DNA of 64,000 nt. Origin: Dermacentor variabilis. Taxonomy: Eukaryota; Arthropoda; Arachnida; Ixodida; Ixodidae. Positions 32,537 to 43,384 of the stretch are shown one piece after another. The position numbers and the translations under genes are program-made. The notes below the pieces were generated by a model. The model saw only the letters and a list, made by a program, of their open reading frames with translations, was not told the origin of the DNA and did not search any database. The stretch's first letter is position 1, and each line of letters begins with the position of its first letter. The DNA lies in assembly GCF_050947875.1 (NCBI RefSeq), contig NC_134571.1, positions 230,712,024-230,776,023 on the forward strand. The letters run 5' to 3'.

Positions 32537-32851
32537 CTGAGTGAGCAGATGCATGCGCTGGCTGCCGTCGAGGGCAGCGCGCTCAATGCGGCGCCCCTTG
32601 CCCCAGTCACTCCAGAACATCCATCGGAGGTTGGGCTCCAGGGCAAGTGCCCGGGGGTCGTCGAGGTCTCGCCACAGCAGCACCCGGCGTGCCCGGCCAT
32701 CCAGCCGCGACACCTCGATACGCTTGAGGCCCAGGTCAGCCCAGTACAGGTTGCGGCCCACCCAGTCTACCGCCAGGCTCTCTGGCAGCTCCAGTCCAAA
32801 CTCCACAACTGTCTCCAGCTGGCTCCCATTGAGGAAAGCACGGCTGATGCG
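32537..32851 (-). CDS. LRP6: Exon of an LRP5/6-type Wnt co-receptor (arrow), YWTD propeller
   Basis: 315 bases, 105 codons, between an acceptor (polypyrimidine-like TTGTTGTGTGCAG, ending at 32852) and a donor (CAG then GTTTGG at 32536-32531), phase 0 at both ends. The peptide begins [20 protein letters not shown] and contains [32 protein letters not shown] and [19 protein letters not shown]. These are two YWTD blades of a low-density-lipoprotein-receptor-type propeller. The order ISRAF-NGS, VVEFGL, AVDW, RIEVS-LDG matches the third propeller of vertebrate LRP5/LRP6 and fly arrow, the membrane co-receptor for Wnt. No stop interrupts it. Neighbouring exons were not found, so the introns exceed the repeat-filled flanks here. 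Confidence 0.85.
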
Positions 32852-33440
32852 CTGCACACAACAACTGTCGTTGCTAACGAGACCACAACGAATGCAACTT
32901 GCCAGCATATTGGAGAGTTTTAGCGTGTCCAGTATATGCCATTGCATTTGCATACCACAGGGTTAGTAGATGCTAGTAGCGACATCGTGCGGCATCTTGC
33001 CTAACTAATCACAATGCCTAATAGACATGTTTTCACGTTTCATGAGTGTTCTTATCGAAACAAATAAATATAAAAGAAAATGTGTTTACGGTTCACATGT
33101 GTGGTAACCTTTACCAATGCACAGTGCACGTGTGGAGCACACAATACGGACGTCGTCTTTGCATTTGCTTCCACACTCTACAGTCGTATCTTGGTACCAC
33201 AAATCACCTGGAACCCCCAAAAATCTCTAATTATTTTGAAGCATCACCGTATCGAAGAAAACACAAACTGACATTAAAATCTACATTCAACAAGAGGAAT
33301 TGCCTATATTTGTAAGCAGTACTTTGACAAATTTGCCTATGCCAAAGAAAGTCTCTGCACAAAAGGTCTGAGGACGTGCATTCATATGAAGTAGACGTCA
33401 TTGTCTCGTACGTGCGCAGCTGTTACGGACCTTGGACCTG
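32852..33440. other. Intron-like DNA 5' of the LRP5/6 exon
   Basis: AT-rich, no recognised repeat ends or coding. It presumably belongs to the upstream intron of the minus-strand gene. Confidence 0.5.
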
Positions 33441-33444
33441 CTAA

Positions 33445-34149
33445 CCCTTTGAGAGTCAATGACGTAAATATTGATGTATATGACGCATTGGCACGCAGGA
33501 GGAGTTTCGGGTTTTGTACCGAGAATGGTTTCGGCTTCTTGCGCTTACAAAACTGATGGCTATCTCGTTACTAATCGCTCAAAGGGCAACCGCCTCTTTC
33601 TCGCTGGTTTAGTGCTCACAGGGGTGCGCATAGGAAAGATGCCGCCATGCATGCGTTTCCGTTGCTTCTTTTCTTTTTTGTTTTTTATGACACCCGCAAA
33701 AACTAATTGCCTCTGGTTGGCGATAAGATGAAGATTAGCAGAAGTTTGTCACACATGCTTTTTTGACGGGCACACAACCACAGTTTTCTTGAGTGCGCTC
33801 ACCTATGCAGTTCGATTATGCTATGGACGTAAATATTAGTGTAAGAGCAGGAACATTTGAGACTTGCGAAATATTCTTGCGTGCACATTTTCAAGAGCTT
33901 GAACTATGTGTATAAAATGCATCAAATTTTTTTATTCTTATAAATTTATTTCCTTTTTTTATTGTTGTTATTCATGAATGAAGAGTACATATACACAAAT
34001 GCAAAATATTTTTTTCTCACTTTACAGTCACCCTAGAAGAATTACGGTAAATTTTTTTCGAAATAAGTCCCTAAGAAGAATCGGAATCTGCAACAAAAAG
34101 ATCGACCCTGGGCGGTCGCATACGGCGAAAAAAATCGACCCTCAAAGGG
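33445..34149. mobile_element. piggyBac-like MITE
   Basis: It begins CCCTTTGAGAGTC and ends with the inverse GACCCTCAAAGGG, followed by TTAA (34150-34153). The left flank is CTAA, one base off TTAA. CCC-start inverted repeats at TTAA are the piggyBac pattern. At 705 bp it holds no transposase, only short random frames, so it would depend on an enzyme from elsewhere. Adjacent DNA to about 34420 starts AAAGGGGTTCTGAACC and may be another repeat, not classified. Confidence 0.6.
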
Positions 34150-34534
34150 TTAAAGGGGTTCTGAACCACCCCTTGGGTTTGGGTGAAAAAATGCAGTCTG
34201 CGGAGAGCACAGTCTGTTGCGAACCTCTCAGCCATGTTTTGCAGTCGTGCACAGCATGTAGAGCTCGCAAGGGGAGCCCAAAGTCACTTTTTTCTCAAAC
34301 ACTCCTCTTTCAATGGAAGTCTTTTCCTCACTCTTTTTGTTCGCTATATTTCAATATATAGCATATTCCCATACATGGCTGCTATTGCTCAATAGCTGGC
34401 ATCAATCAACAAGGATGCTTGGATCAGTTAGTTAGTTAGTTTGGGTTTAATGGCACAAAGGTACCTAAGGCCATGCTGCGCCAGTCACAAGACAAAATAA
34501 AACGGAACGTTTTGGCAGGTAAACCTGCATAACA

Positions 34535-35616
34535 TTATAGTTGGTGTAAATAACCAGTTTTTTCTAAAAAGTAGAAGAGGTTAGGAAATGGCACTAGGGG
34601 GTCATCTGGTAGTAATAGGGCAGGGTGTAATGGAATGTGCAAATTATACAGGCTGTGTAAAAACCTCCGTCTCAGTGTATTGATGTGTGGACATGTTATC
34701 AAGATGTGCATGACTGTAAGAGCTTCATCACATTTTTCGCAAGATGGCGGGTTTTCTTTTCGGAGAAGGAAATTGTGCGTCAGATGTGTTGTGTCCAATT
34801 CGAAGTCGACACAACCTCGTAGAATCGTTGCTGGTGACTGCATGATTTCCACTCGCCAATTACAGATTTAATTAGATGAAGCTTGTTGCTTAAACAATTG
34901 TCCCAATCGCATTGCCATTTTGACGTCAAGGCCTTCCGAATCGCATTGACACTGTCTTTATATGGAAGTTTGTCAGTCCGCATTTCGATGGGGGCGAAAT
35001 GCGAAAACACCCGTGTGCTTAGATTTAGGTGCACGTTAAAGAACCCCAGGTGGTCAAAATTTCCGGAGTCCTTCACTACGGCGTGCCTCATAATCAAAAA
35101 GTGGTTTTGGCACGTAAAACCCCAAATATTATTATTAAGCTTGTCAGGATAAAATCTTCCAAGTGTTTCTCCCCTGGTGTCAGTTGATTTACTACCCCAT
35201 AATATGTTATGAGCGTTAAAATAACCCGCTATTAAAAAAGGTTTAGGTAGCTGGTTTAAAATTAACTCCACATCTCTTACAATAAAATGTGCATGTGGTG
35301 GAATGTACATTGAACAAATGGTAATTGTTTTGTGTGATAAAACCGTGACAGCAACGGCTTTTAAGTGAGTATTAATAACAACTTTTCTAGCTGCAATGCC
35401 TCTCGGTAGAACAATAGCTACACCACCTGAAAGCCGGTTGGCCTGAGTACGGTCGTGCTGTACAACAGTGAAGCCTTTTAAAATGTTTTTGTGCTTTGCA
35501 CCTAGGTTTGTTTCCTGTAAGCATAATGCTACGGGAGAGAAATTAAATAATAGGTCTTTTATGTCACCTGAGTTATGTAAGAGACCTCTACAATTCCAAT
35601 GAATCATAAAAGCCAT
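34535..35616 (-). pseudogene. LINE ORF2: endonuclease plus C-terminus, RT deleted
   Basis: Residues 1-160 (from 35616) form an exonuclease-endonuclease-phosphatase domain: IHWNCRGLL, ALCLQETNLG (catalytic Glu), RLSGGVAIVLPRG, ICSMYIPPH, LIAGYFNAHNILWGS. The last motif is normally GDFNAH, so the catalytic Asp is Tyr here. The frame then runs through a SINE (34979-35137) without a stop and into LPYKDSVNAIRKALTSKWQ. In a second frame (34852-34535) it reads HLTHNFLLRKENPPSCEKC and LTVMHILITCP, the Cys/His C-terminus of RNase H-bearing LINEs. The whole RT is absent. Confidence 0.85.
34979..35137 (+). mobile_element. 5'-truncated Ruka-type SINE inside LINE ORF2
   Basis: It matches the body and tail of the SINE at 28880-29110 (GCATTTCGATGGGGGCGAAA, TTAAAGAACCCCAGGTGG, CATAATCA-AAAGTGGTTTT) and ends CCCCAAATATTATTATT. 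The tRNA-like head is missing. It sits exactly where the LINE endonuclease meets the C-terminal part. The surrounding minus-strand frame stays open through it, adding about 50 SINE-derived codons. Confidence 0.85.
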
Positions 35617-35721
35617 TATAAAATTGAAGGGTAAGAAATGATATTAACAAGTGAATGGAAGATAAGAAATATGTTAGGTGACATGGATCTGAAGAAGGCA
35701 GGTACAACAGAGCTATAACCC

Positions 35722-36999
35722 TTAGGTTATAGCCTTCTTATTTTGGGTGGTTATTGGGATTTTGTCCCTCTTACCGCGCTCGAGAGAGCGCTTGTCCTTC
35801 GAGGTCAATGACACCAGGGTTTTAGTTTCGACCTCCATCGCTCTCTCTGAGGCACTGGAGGACCGAGAGTTTGGCGCCGAGACACGTGTCTCGGGCCTTG
35901 GAGTTCGCTTGATCTTAGGGCCCTGCGGGACTGGTGTCTGCGGGGCCTTTGAAGAGGATGGAGCAGCGCCGGCTGCTTCCACCACTGGGGCGGGAGGGGT
36001 CACTGCGGGACCACTATGCGTGGTCTCGGAGGACTCCTGAGACCTCTGTGACGCTGCCCCCATCTGCGTCACATCGGCATAACTTCTTCGCGGAAGGTAC
36101 AATAGCCGCTTTCTGGCTTCATAGAACGAGATTTTTTCTTTGACAGTTAGAGCAATTACTTCTTTTTCTTTTTTCCAGCAAGGGCACGACCGCGAGTAAG
36201 CTGGGTGATCTGCCTTGCAGTTAACACAAAGTGGGGAAGAGGTGCAAGTGTCAGTTTGATGATCGTTGGAGCTGCATTTAGCACAAGTAGTTCGTCCTCG
36301 ACATGCATGCGAAGCATGTCCAAACCTTTGGCATTTGAAACATCGTCTAGGGTTTGGGATATATGTTCTAACATTTACCATTACATAATCTGCATCCAGC
36401 GAGGTAGGCATTACACTTGTTCCGAAGGTAAGTATTACATGTTTTGTGGGGATTTCTTGGTCCTTCCTACGGATGACAATTCTTTGGACTTTGGTAACAT
36501 TTTGTTCCTGGAAACCTTCCAGCAGTTCTTCGTCGCTTAAGCCAATAAAATCTTCCTCTAATATTACACCCCTGCTTGTATTTAATGTTCTATGCAGTGA
36601 AATTGTCACTGTTGCGTTACCAATACTGGTAAGTTCTGTGAGCTTTTGCGCTTGATCTTTGTCATTTAGTTCTAGGAGGAGGTCCCCACTAGACATTTTT
36701 GAGGCTTTGTATGTAGGTCCAATTTTTTCTTTTAGACACATGGCCACTAGGAATGGAGAGAGCTTTCTCACTGGAACGTTGTTTTCGCTGTGCAGTACAT
36801 AGAACTTGGGAAATGATGGAGCGTTGCTCCGAAAAGAGAACTGGAACGTTGCTTCGATGCAGCATCTTTTCAGACGCCGATCATAGAGAATAAAGGCTTG
36901 CGCTGCCATGAGAAAAATGTGTATGTTCGGCAACAGCGCCGACCGCCCACCATGGAGCCCAACGAGGGGACGTGGCAGAGCTTGTGTACAAGTCTGCAC
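35722..36999 (-). CDS. LINE ORF1, zinc-knuckle gag-like protein, intact frame
   Basis: 425 codons without interruption; MAAQAF at residue 31 (36909) may be the real start. The middle carries three CCHC-type knuckles in tandem near residues 230-280: CFKCQRFGHASHAC, CAKCSSNDHQTDTC, CVNCKADHPAYSRSC. The C-terminus is Ser/Pro/Lys-rich. Proteins of this layout bind LINE RNA to form the ribonucleoprotein. Its ORF2 partner is deleted, so any product could act only in trans. The end is about 105 bases upstream of the ORF2 start. Confidence 0.85.
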   Translation of the reverse strand: MQTCTQALPRPLVGLHGGRSALLPNIHIFLMAAQAFILYDRRLKRCCIEATFQFSFRSNAPSFPKFYVLHSENNVPVRKLSPFLVAMCLKEKIGPTYKASKMSSGDLLLELNDKDQAQKLTELTSIGNATVTISLHRTLNTSRGVILEEDFIGLSDEELLEGFQEQNVTKVQRIVIRRKDQEIPTKHVILTFGTSVMPTSLDADYVMVNVRTYIPNPRRCFKCQRFGHASHACRGRTTCAKCSSNDHQTDTCTSSPLCVNCKADHPAYSRSCPCWKKEKEVIALTVKEKISFYEARKRLLYLPRRSYADVTQMGAASQRSQESSETTHSGPAVTPPAPVVEAAGAAPSSSKAPQTPVPQGPKIKRTPRPETRVSAPNSRSSSASERAMEVETKTLVSLTSKDKRSLERGKRDKIPITTQNKKAIT

Positions 37000-37451
37000 G
37001 ACGCCAGTCGTACGTCGTCGCTATAACCAAATATGGTGTACCCAAGGTAGGATAGCCACACAAGGTTAACCCTTGCCGCTGTGGAGAAAGGAAGGGAGAA
37101 GAAGACAGGAAAGGCAGAAAGTGAGAGAGAAAGACAAAGATTCGAGGAGAAAGAGACAGGAAGAGGCGACTGCAGATTTCCTCCAGGTGGCTCAGTCTGG
37201 AGGCGCTGTCTATGTGAAGCCGAGGCCGAAGAGGTGTGTTGCCTCCGCCGGGGGGCCTTAAAGGTCCAAACACCCAGCATAGGCTCAACCCCCAGGATCC
37301 CTTTTTTCCCAAACACGGCTAAGCCGCGCACGGCTACACGCGGGAGAGTCCAACCCTCGTGTGCTCGGGTACGTGGTGTCGCAACACACCAAACGCCTGC
37401 TGACGCAGATGCCCCTGCGGTGGCTTGGATCAGTACGCTTCTTCCTACTAT

Positions 37452-37870
37452 TGACACGTGTACTTATATTTAACGGGCGACCACGTTTCGCCGCTTAACA
37501 ACTGTAATCGCACAGCGAGGGACGCGCCTGCATGTATCCGACGTTTCTGGAAACTTATCGATGCTTCTACCCGGCTGTCTGTTGTCGCCGAACCTTGTGT
37601 TATCTGATTTCATCGCGTAACGCGAATGGTGTAGAGCTTTGTGGAAGGCACGCGGGTCCAAACGATTAATCTGGAACATTCGACGACTGCTCTATAAAAG
37701 CCGACGCGCTTGACCCGCTGATCAGATTTTCGACGATCGCCGAGCGTGTTCGTCACTATCGTTGTGCTATAAGTGTAGCCTGTTTTGTGGGCACAGGTTC
37801 CCCCAATAAAAGTTAGTTTTGTCGTTCACAGTATTGCTACTGTGTTATTGAACGTCACCACCACGTGACA
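37452..37870 (+). repeat. 5' LTR of gypsy 1
   Basis: 419 bp, TGACACGTG to CACGTGACA. TATAAAAG at about 37692 and AATAAA at 37805 mark the likely promoter and poly-A signal. Confidence 0.93.
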
Positions 37871-37893
37871 TCTGGTGGAGGTGCTTTACGTTT

Positions 37894-39193
37894 ATGTACC
37901 GGACGCCCCCGACAAGCCGTAATTCAAGCCCGGACCGCAAAGACAACACCAGCGCCGTCCCGGAACATCGAGCAAACCGCCGGCTACAGCAGCTGCCCCC
38001 GGAACACCGAATTCTACCAGAGACGACCAAGAAGAGCGTCAGAGAAGTTCGTCCAGAGACGACCAAGAAGACAGCCCCCATGGCAGCCGGAGCAGCCCCA
38101 ATAGTTCTGCAGCAGCCCAGGGAGCCACCGACGTTCCGGGGTTCCACATTTGAGGACCCGGAAAGCTGGCTGGAGACGTATGAGAGGGTCGCTAAGTTTA
38201 ACAGTTGGGACAACGACGACAAGCTGCGGCATGTCTATTTTGCATTGGAAGACGCCGCCAGGACGTGGCTCGAGAATCGGGAAGCCACCTTAACGACGTG
38301 GGACCTGTTCCGAAGCGGCTTCCTGCACACGTTTACAAGCGTCGTGCGAAAAGAGCGAGCCCAAGCTCTACTAGAAACCAGAGTGCAGCTGCCAAACGAG
38401 ACGATCGCGATCTTCACGGAGGAGATGGCCCGTCTTTTCCGGCACGCCGACCCGGAAATGTCGGAGGAGAAAAAAGTTCGCTTCCTGATGCGCGGCGTCA
38501 AGCAAGACCTTTTTGCCGGACTTATTCGTAACCCACCGAAGACTGTGGCTGAGTTTTCTGCAGAGGCATCGATGATCGAGAAAACTCTGGAGATGCGCAC
38601 CCGGCAATATAACCGCCAGGGGCACACGCCGCAGTAAGCCATCCAAGGACTGAGTTCGGACGACCTTCAAGAGACCATCACGGCCACTGTGCGCGAAGAA
38701 CTGCGCAAGGTCCTGCCTTCGTCGCAGCCTCAAGTAGCTTCGATCGCTACCTTGACGGGACCTTGACGCCGCCGTCGCACGCCGTCAAGGTCCCCCTCCG
38801 CGACCACGCCAGGGCCCTGCAACGACGCAATTCCGTCGTCCGCCGCCGCCGCCGCCAGCACGCCCACCCGTCGCCCAGTGCACCTACGCGAGGAAGACGG
38901 ACATTTGGCGAGCCCCCGACCACCGTCCGCTCTGCTATCACTGCGGAGAAGCCGGCCATGTGTATCGCCGATGCCCATACCGGGAGATGGGACTACGAGG
39001 TTTTGCCGTCAATGCTCCGCGCCCGCAGCAAGGTGAACGCCCTCGCGATATCGCCGACTACCTCGCCGCTACTCAGTGGAGCTCTCGACGACCGTCGCGT
39101 TCGCCATCACCAGGCCGCTACCTGTCGCCGCAGCGCCGACCATACACTGGCCCAGCCCGGGGCCGGTCAGCAAGCCCGTATCCGGAAAACTAA
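37894..39193 (+). pseudogene. gypsy 1 gag, two lesions
   Basis: Starts at ATG 37894. A basic, low-complexity N-terminus is followed by a retrotransposon gag domain (PTFRGSTFEDPESWLETYER, FALEDAARTWLENR, AEMARLFRH-like FTEEMARLFRHADPEMSEE). A TAA at 38635 interrupts it; the frame continues to 38764. The nucleocapsid part is in another frame: CYHCGEAGHVYRRC at 38933 is a CCHC zinc knuckle, followed by an Arg/Ser/Pro-rich tail. One stop and one frameshift separate it from a working gag. Its role in the family is to build the virus-like particle. Confidence 0.88.
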
Positions 39194-39435
39194 AAGCAGC
39201 AACCGATGGAGGTGCGGTTGCTGTTCGTCGAACTGACGAAGATCCTCCGCCGCCGACGAAGACGACGAAGAAACCATCTCGACGACCTAATGACGACACG
39301 CCGCCGTCCCGACGAAGTCAGGAAGCCGAGACTACACCGACAAAAGACGACTTGACGACGCCACGTCCCAGCCACAGGTCAACGTGACGCAGCCGTGATC
39401 CGACGCCGAGACCTAACTGCAACGCAAGACAAAGA

Positions 39436-42400
39436 ACCACCGACCTCGACGTGGTTCTCGACAGCCACGCAGTCACTGCCTTAGTAGACACAGGAGCCGA
39501 TTACTCCGTCATGAGTGGACCCATCGCCGCCCAGTTGAGGAAAGTTAAGACTGCATGGGAAGGCCCTCAAATTCGGACCGCTGGAGGACACCCGATTACG
39601 CCGACTGGGATCTGCACGGCAAGAATTACCATTCATGACCGGACTTACCCTGCCACCTTCGTTGTCCTCCAACAGTGTTCATGAGACGTCATTCTCGGCA
39701 TGGACTTCCTGAATCAACATGGCGCAGTCATCGACCTGAAGTCGAAATCGATAGCGCTGTCACAAGATGAAGCGATACCGCCGGAGAGCTGTCGTAGTCA
39801 CCACGCCTTGAGTGTGCTCGAAGATCAAGTGAGCATCCCGCTGCGCGCCAGCATTATCATTTCCGTCGGCACTGAAACACCCGCTGACGTAGAAGGCGTC
39901 ATCGAGGGCGACCAACATCTACTGCTCGACCGTGAAATTTGCGTCGCAAGAGGGATCGCTCGACTCCACAGAGGGCAAGTGGCAGTTATGCTAACAAACT
40001 TCAGCCAAGAGTTCAAGCACATCAACAAGGGCACGACAATCGCATACATCGAGGAAATTGTGGAAACCAGCAATGCCTTTGTCCTCTCGGATTCAGCCGC
40101 ATCTACCCCGATGAGCCTTCTCCCCGAACCAGACTTCGACGTGAATCCAAGTCTTCCTATGAGTAAGCAGCAACAGATCCGAAGTCTTCTCCGACGATAC
40201 AAAGACTGCTTTTCGACGTCGTCGAGGATTCAACAAACACCAGTTGCAAAGCATCGCATAATAACCGAAGAGAGCGCTCGACCACTCCGCCAGAGCCCTT
40301 ACCGAGTTTCGACGCGAGAACGTGAAGCTATTAGGCAACAAGTCGACGAAATGCTGCGCGACGACATCATCCAGCCGTCGAAAAGCTCGTGGGCCTCTCC
40401 TGTAGTCCTGGTAAAGAAAAAGGACGGAACCCTAAGCTTCTGCGTCGATTATCGTCGACTGAACAAGATCACGAAGAAGGATGTGTACCCCCTTCCACGG
40501 ATAGACGACGCATTGGATCGGCTCTGCAACGCTAAATACTTCTCGTCGATGGACCTCAAGTCTGGCTACTGGCAAATAGAAGTCAACGAGAGAGATCGCG
40601 AAAAGACTGCCTTCATCACGCCAGACGGCCTCTACGAGTTCAAGGTCATGCCATTCGGACTGTGCTCGGCGCCTGCAACGTTTCATCGCGTCATGGACAC
40701 GGTGTTAGCCGGACTGAAGTGGCAGACGTGCCTTGTTTACCTGGATGACGTCGTTGTCTTCGCCGAAAATTTCGACGATTACCTTAGACGGCTTGCGACA
40801 GTGTTAGAAGCCATCAAATCATCAGGGCTCACTCTGAAGCCGGAAAAGTGCCACTTTGCTTACGATGAGCTTTTGTTCCTAGGCCACGTGATCAGCAAAT
40901 CAGGAGTACGCCCCGACCCACAGAAGACAGCTGCCATCGCAAAGTTCCCGCAGCCAACCGACAAGAAGGCACTGCGCAGATTCCTTGGCATGTGTGCCTA
41001 CTATAGGCGCTTTGTCAAGGACTTCTCACGCATCGCGGAGCCGCTAACACATCTAACCAAATGTGATGTCGCGTTCAAGTGGGAAACGCCGCAGGCCAAG
41101 GCATTTGAAGAACTCAAACGACGCATGCAGTCGCCACCGGTACTTCCACACTTCGACGAGGACGTCGATACCGAAATCCACACTGACGCCAGTAGCCTAG
41201 GCCTCGGTGCCGTCCTAGTCCAGAGGAAAGAAGGACTTGAAAGGGTGATATCGTATGCTAGCCGGTCGCTGTCAAAAGTGGAAAGCAACTATTCTACGAC
41301 TGAAAAGGAATGCCTCGCCATCATTTGGGCTATAGCTAAATTCCGTCCTTACCTCTATGGCAGGCCATTCAAAGTCGTCAGTGACCATCACGCATTGTGT
41401 TGACTAGCTAACTTAAGGACCGTTCAGGACGGCTGGCGCGGTGGAGCCTCAGACTACAAGAATATGACGTCATGGTAATATACAAGTCCGGAAGAAAACA
41501 CTCCGACGCCGACTGCTTATCGCGCGCCCTCATCGACCCCCCACCGCAAGACGACGAGGATGACGACGCCTTCCTTGGGATAATAAGCGCGGAAGACTTC
41601 ACTAAACAGCAACGAGCAGACCCAGAGCTAAAAGGCCTCGTCGAGTATTTGGAAGGGAACACCGACGTTGTCCCTAGGGCATTTAAGCGCGGGTTGTCTT
41701 TGTTCACGCTACAAAACAACGTGCTCGTGAAGAAGAACTTCTCACCAGTCCGCGCCAGCTACCTTCTTGTTGTACTATCAGCGCTGCGCCCAGAAATACT
41801 GCACGCCCTACACGACGATCCAACCACTGGGCACCTCGGATTCTCCCGGACGCTGTCGAGAATACAGGAAAGCTATTACAGGCCGCGTCTGACCGCCGAC
41901 GTCGCCTGTTACGTCAAGACATGCCGAGACTGTCAACGACGCAAGACACCACCGACAAGGCCAGCAGGATTACTACAGCCGATCGAACCTCCTCGCCGAC
42001 CGTTCCAGCAGATTGGGATGGATTTGTTGGGGCCGTTTCCGATATCAACATCCGGGAATAAGTGGATCGTCGTGGCGACTGACTATCTCACCCGCTTTGC
42101 TGAAACTAAAGCTCTACCGAAAGGCAACGCAGCCGAAGTAGCGAAATTTTTCGTCGAGAACATCCTGCTGCGATATGGTGCCCCAGAAGTCCTCATCACA
42201 GACAGAGGAACGGCTTTTACAGCAGAGCTCACCCAAGCCATTCTGCAGTACAGCCAGACAAGCCACAGGAGGACAACGGCCTACCATCCGCAGACTAATG
42301 ATCTCTCGGAGCGCCTGAACAAGACCCTCGCCGACATGCTAGCAATGTACGTCGACGTCGAACACAAGACGTGGGACGCGGTCCTGCCGTACGTAACCTT

Positions 42401-42857
42401 TGCTTACAACACGGCGGTGCAAGAAACAACACAGATCACGGCGTTTAAGCTGGTTTACGGCAGGAACCCAACGACAACACTTGACGCCATGCTGCCGCAC
42501 GTAACTGACGAAGAGAATGTTGACGTCGCTAGCTATCTCCAGCGCGCCGAAGAAGCCCGACAGCTCGCCCGCCTGCAAATCAAGAGCCAGCAGAGGACCG
42601 ACAGCCGACACTACAACCTCCGACGACGCTTCGTCGAGTACCAGCCCGGTGACCGTGTTTGGGTTTGGACCCCTATACGCCGACAAGGACTGAGCGAGAA
42701 GCTTTTGCGTCGCTATTTCGGACCGTACAAGATCATCCGACGTATTGGCACACTGGACTATGAGGTCGTGCCAGACGGAATTTCGCATTCACAGCGGCGC
42801 CGCACACGATCTGAAGTGGTCCACGTGGTGCGTCTGAAGCCCTTTTACGGACGCTGA
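39436..42857 (+). pseudogene. gypsy 1 pol, nearly intact
   Basis: Protease: VTALVDTGADYSVMSG with the catalytic DTG, then a TGA at 39682-39684 and [13 protein letters not shown] in the same frame. [43 protein letters not shown] (catalytic YLDD near 40740). RNase [43 protein letters not shown] at 41401 and a nearby 1-base shift end that frame. Integrase, open at 41472-42857: HH-CC region ending CRDCQ, MDLLGPFP, LITDRGTAF, YHPQTNDLSERLN (catalytic D, D, E all present), and a GPY-type end. Only about three lesions break pol. Confidence 0.93.
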
Positions 42858-42959
42858 CAAACTTCCTTATTTTTTGTTTTCTTTGCTACGGGGTGTTTTT
42901 CTTTATTGCTTTCATTTGTATGCAGCATCGGGTCGATGCTTTTTTTAAGAGGGGGATAT

Positions 42960-43380
42960 TGACACGTGTACTTATATTTAACGGGCAACCACGTTTCGCC
43001 ACTTAACAACTGTAATCGCACAGCGAGGGACGCGCCTGCATGCATCAGACGTTTCTGGAAAGTTATCGATGCTTCTACCCGGCAGTCTGTTGTCGCCGAA
43101 CCTTGTGTTATCTGATTTCATCGCGTAATGCGAATGGTGTAGAGCTTTGTGGAAGGCACGCGGGTCCAAATGATTAATCTGGAACATTCGACGACTGCTC
43201 TATAAAAGCCGACGCCCTTGACCCGCTGATCAGATTTTCGACGATCGCCGAGCGTGTTCGCCACTATCGTTGTGCTATAAGTGTAGCCTGTTTTGTGGGC
43301 ACAGGTTCGCCCAATAAAAGTTACTTTTTTGTCGTTCACAGTATTGCTACTGTGTTATTGAACGTCACCACCACGTGACA
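42960..43380 (+). repeat. 3' LTR of gypsy 1
   Basis: 421 bp, about 97% identical by eye to the 5' copy. The TATAAAAG and AATAAA motifs are conserved. Confidence 0.93.
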
Positions 43381-43384
43381 CTAT

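Larger units (their letters stand above)
34425..37440 (-). mobile_element. Two-ORF LINE (jockey-like), internally deleted
   Basis: On the minus strand: a GC-rich 5' leader (37440 to about 36910), ORF1 with three zinc knuckles, ORF2 endonuclease, then directly the ORF2 C-terminus, and a 3' end with GTGCCATTAAACCCAA followed by an (ACTA)n tail (34425-34440). RT and RNase H between endonuclease and C-terminus are deleted, and a SINE sits at that junction. The 5' end lies just beside gypsy 1. Confidence 0.85.
37452..43380 (+). mobile_element. Ty3/gypsy retrotransposon 1, near full length
   Basis: 5,929 bp with LTRs at 37452-37870 and 42960-43380, flanked by the 4-bp duplication CTAT (37448-37451, 43381-43384). 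A conserved leader (TCTGGTGGAGGTGC) follows the 5' LTR, where primer binding should start. A polypurine tract (AAGAGGGGGATAT) precedes the 3' LTR. gag, protease, RT, RNase H and integrase are in order on the plus strand. The LTRs differ at about 12 sites plus a 2-base indel, roughly 3%, pointing to a fairly recent insertion. Several stops and shifts disable it. Confidence 0.95.

Noticed and set aside
36870..37457. A 195-codon minus-strand frame next to gypsy 1
   Set aside because: It overlaps the 5' leader and ORF1 start of the LINE in another frame and shows no conserved domain.
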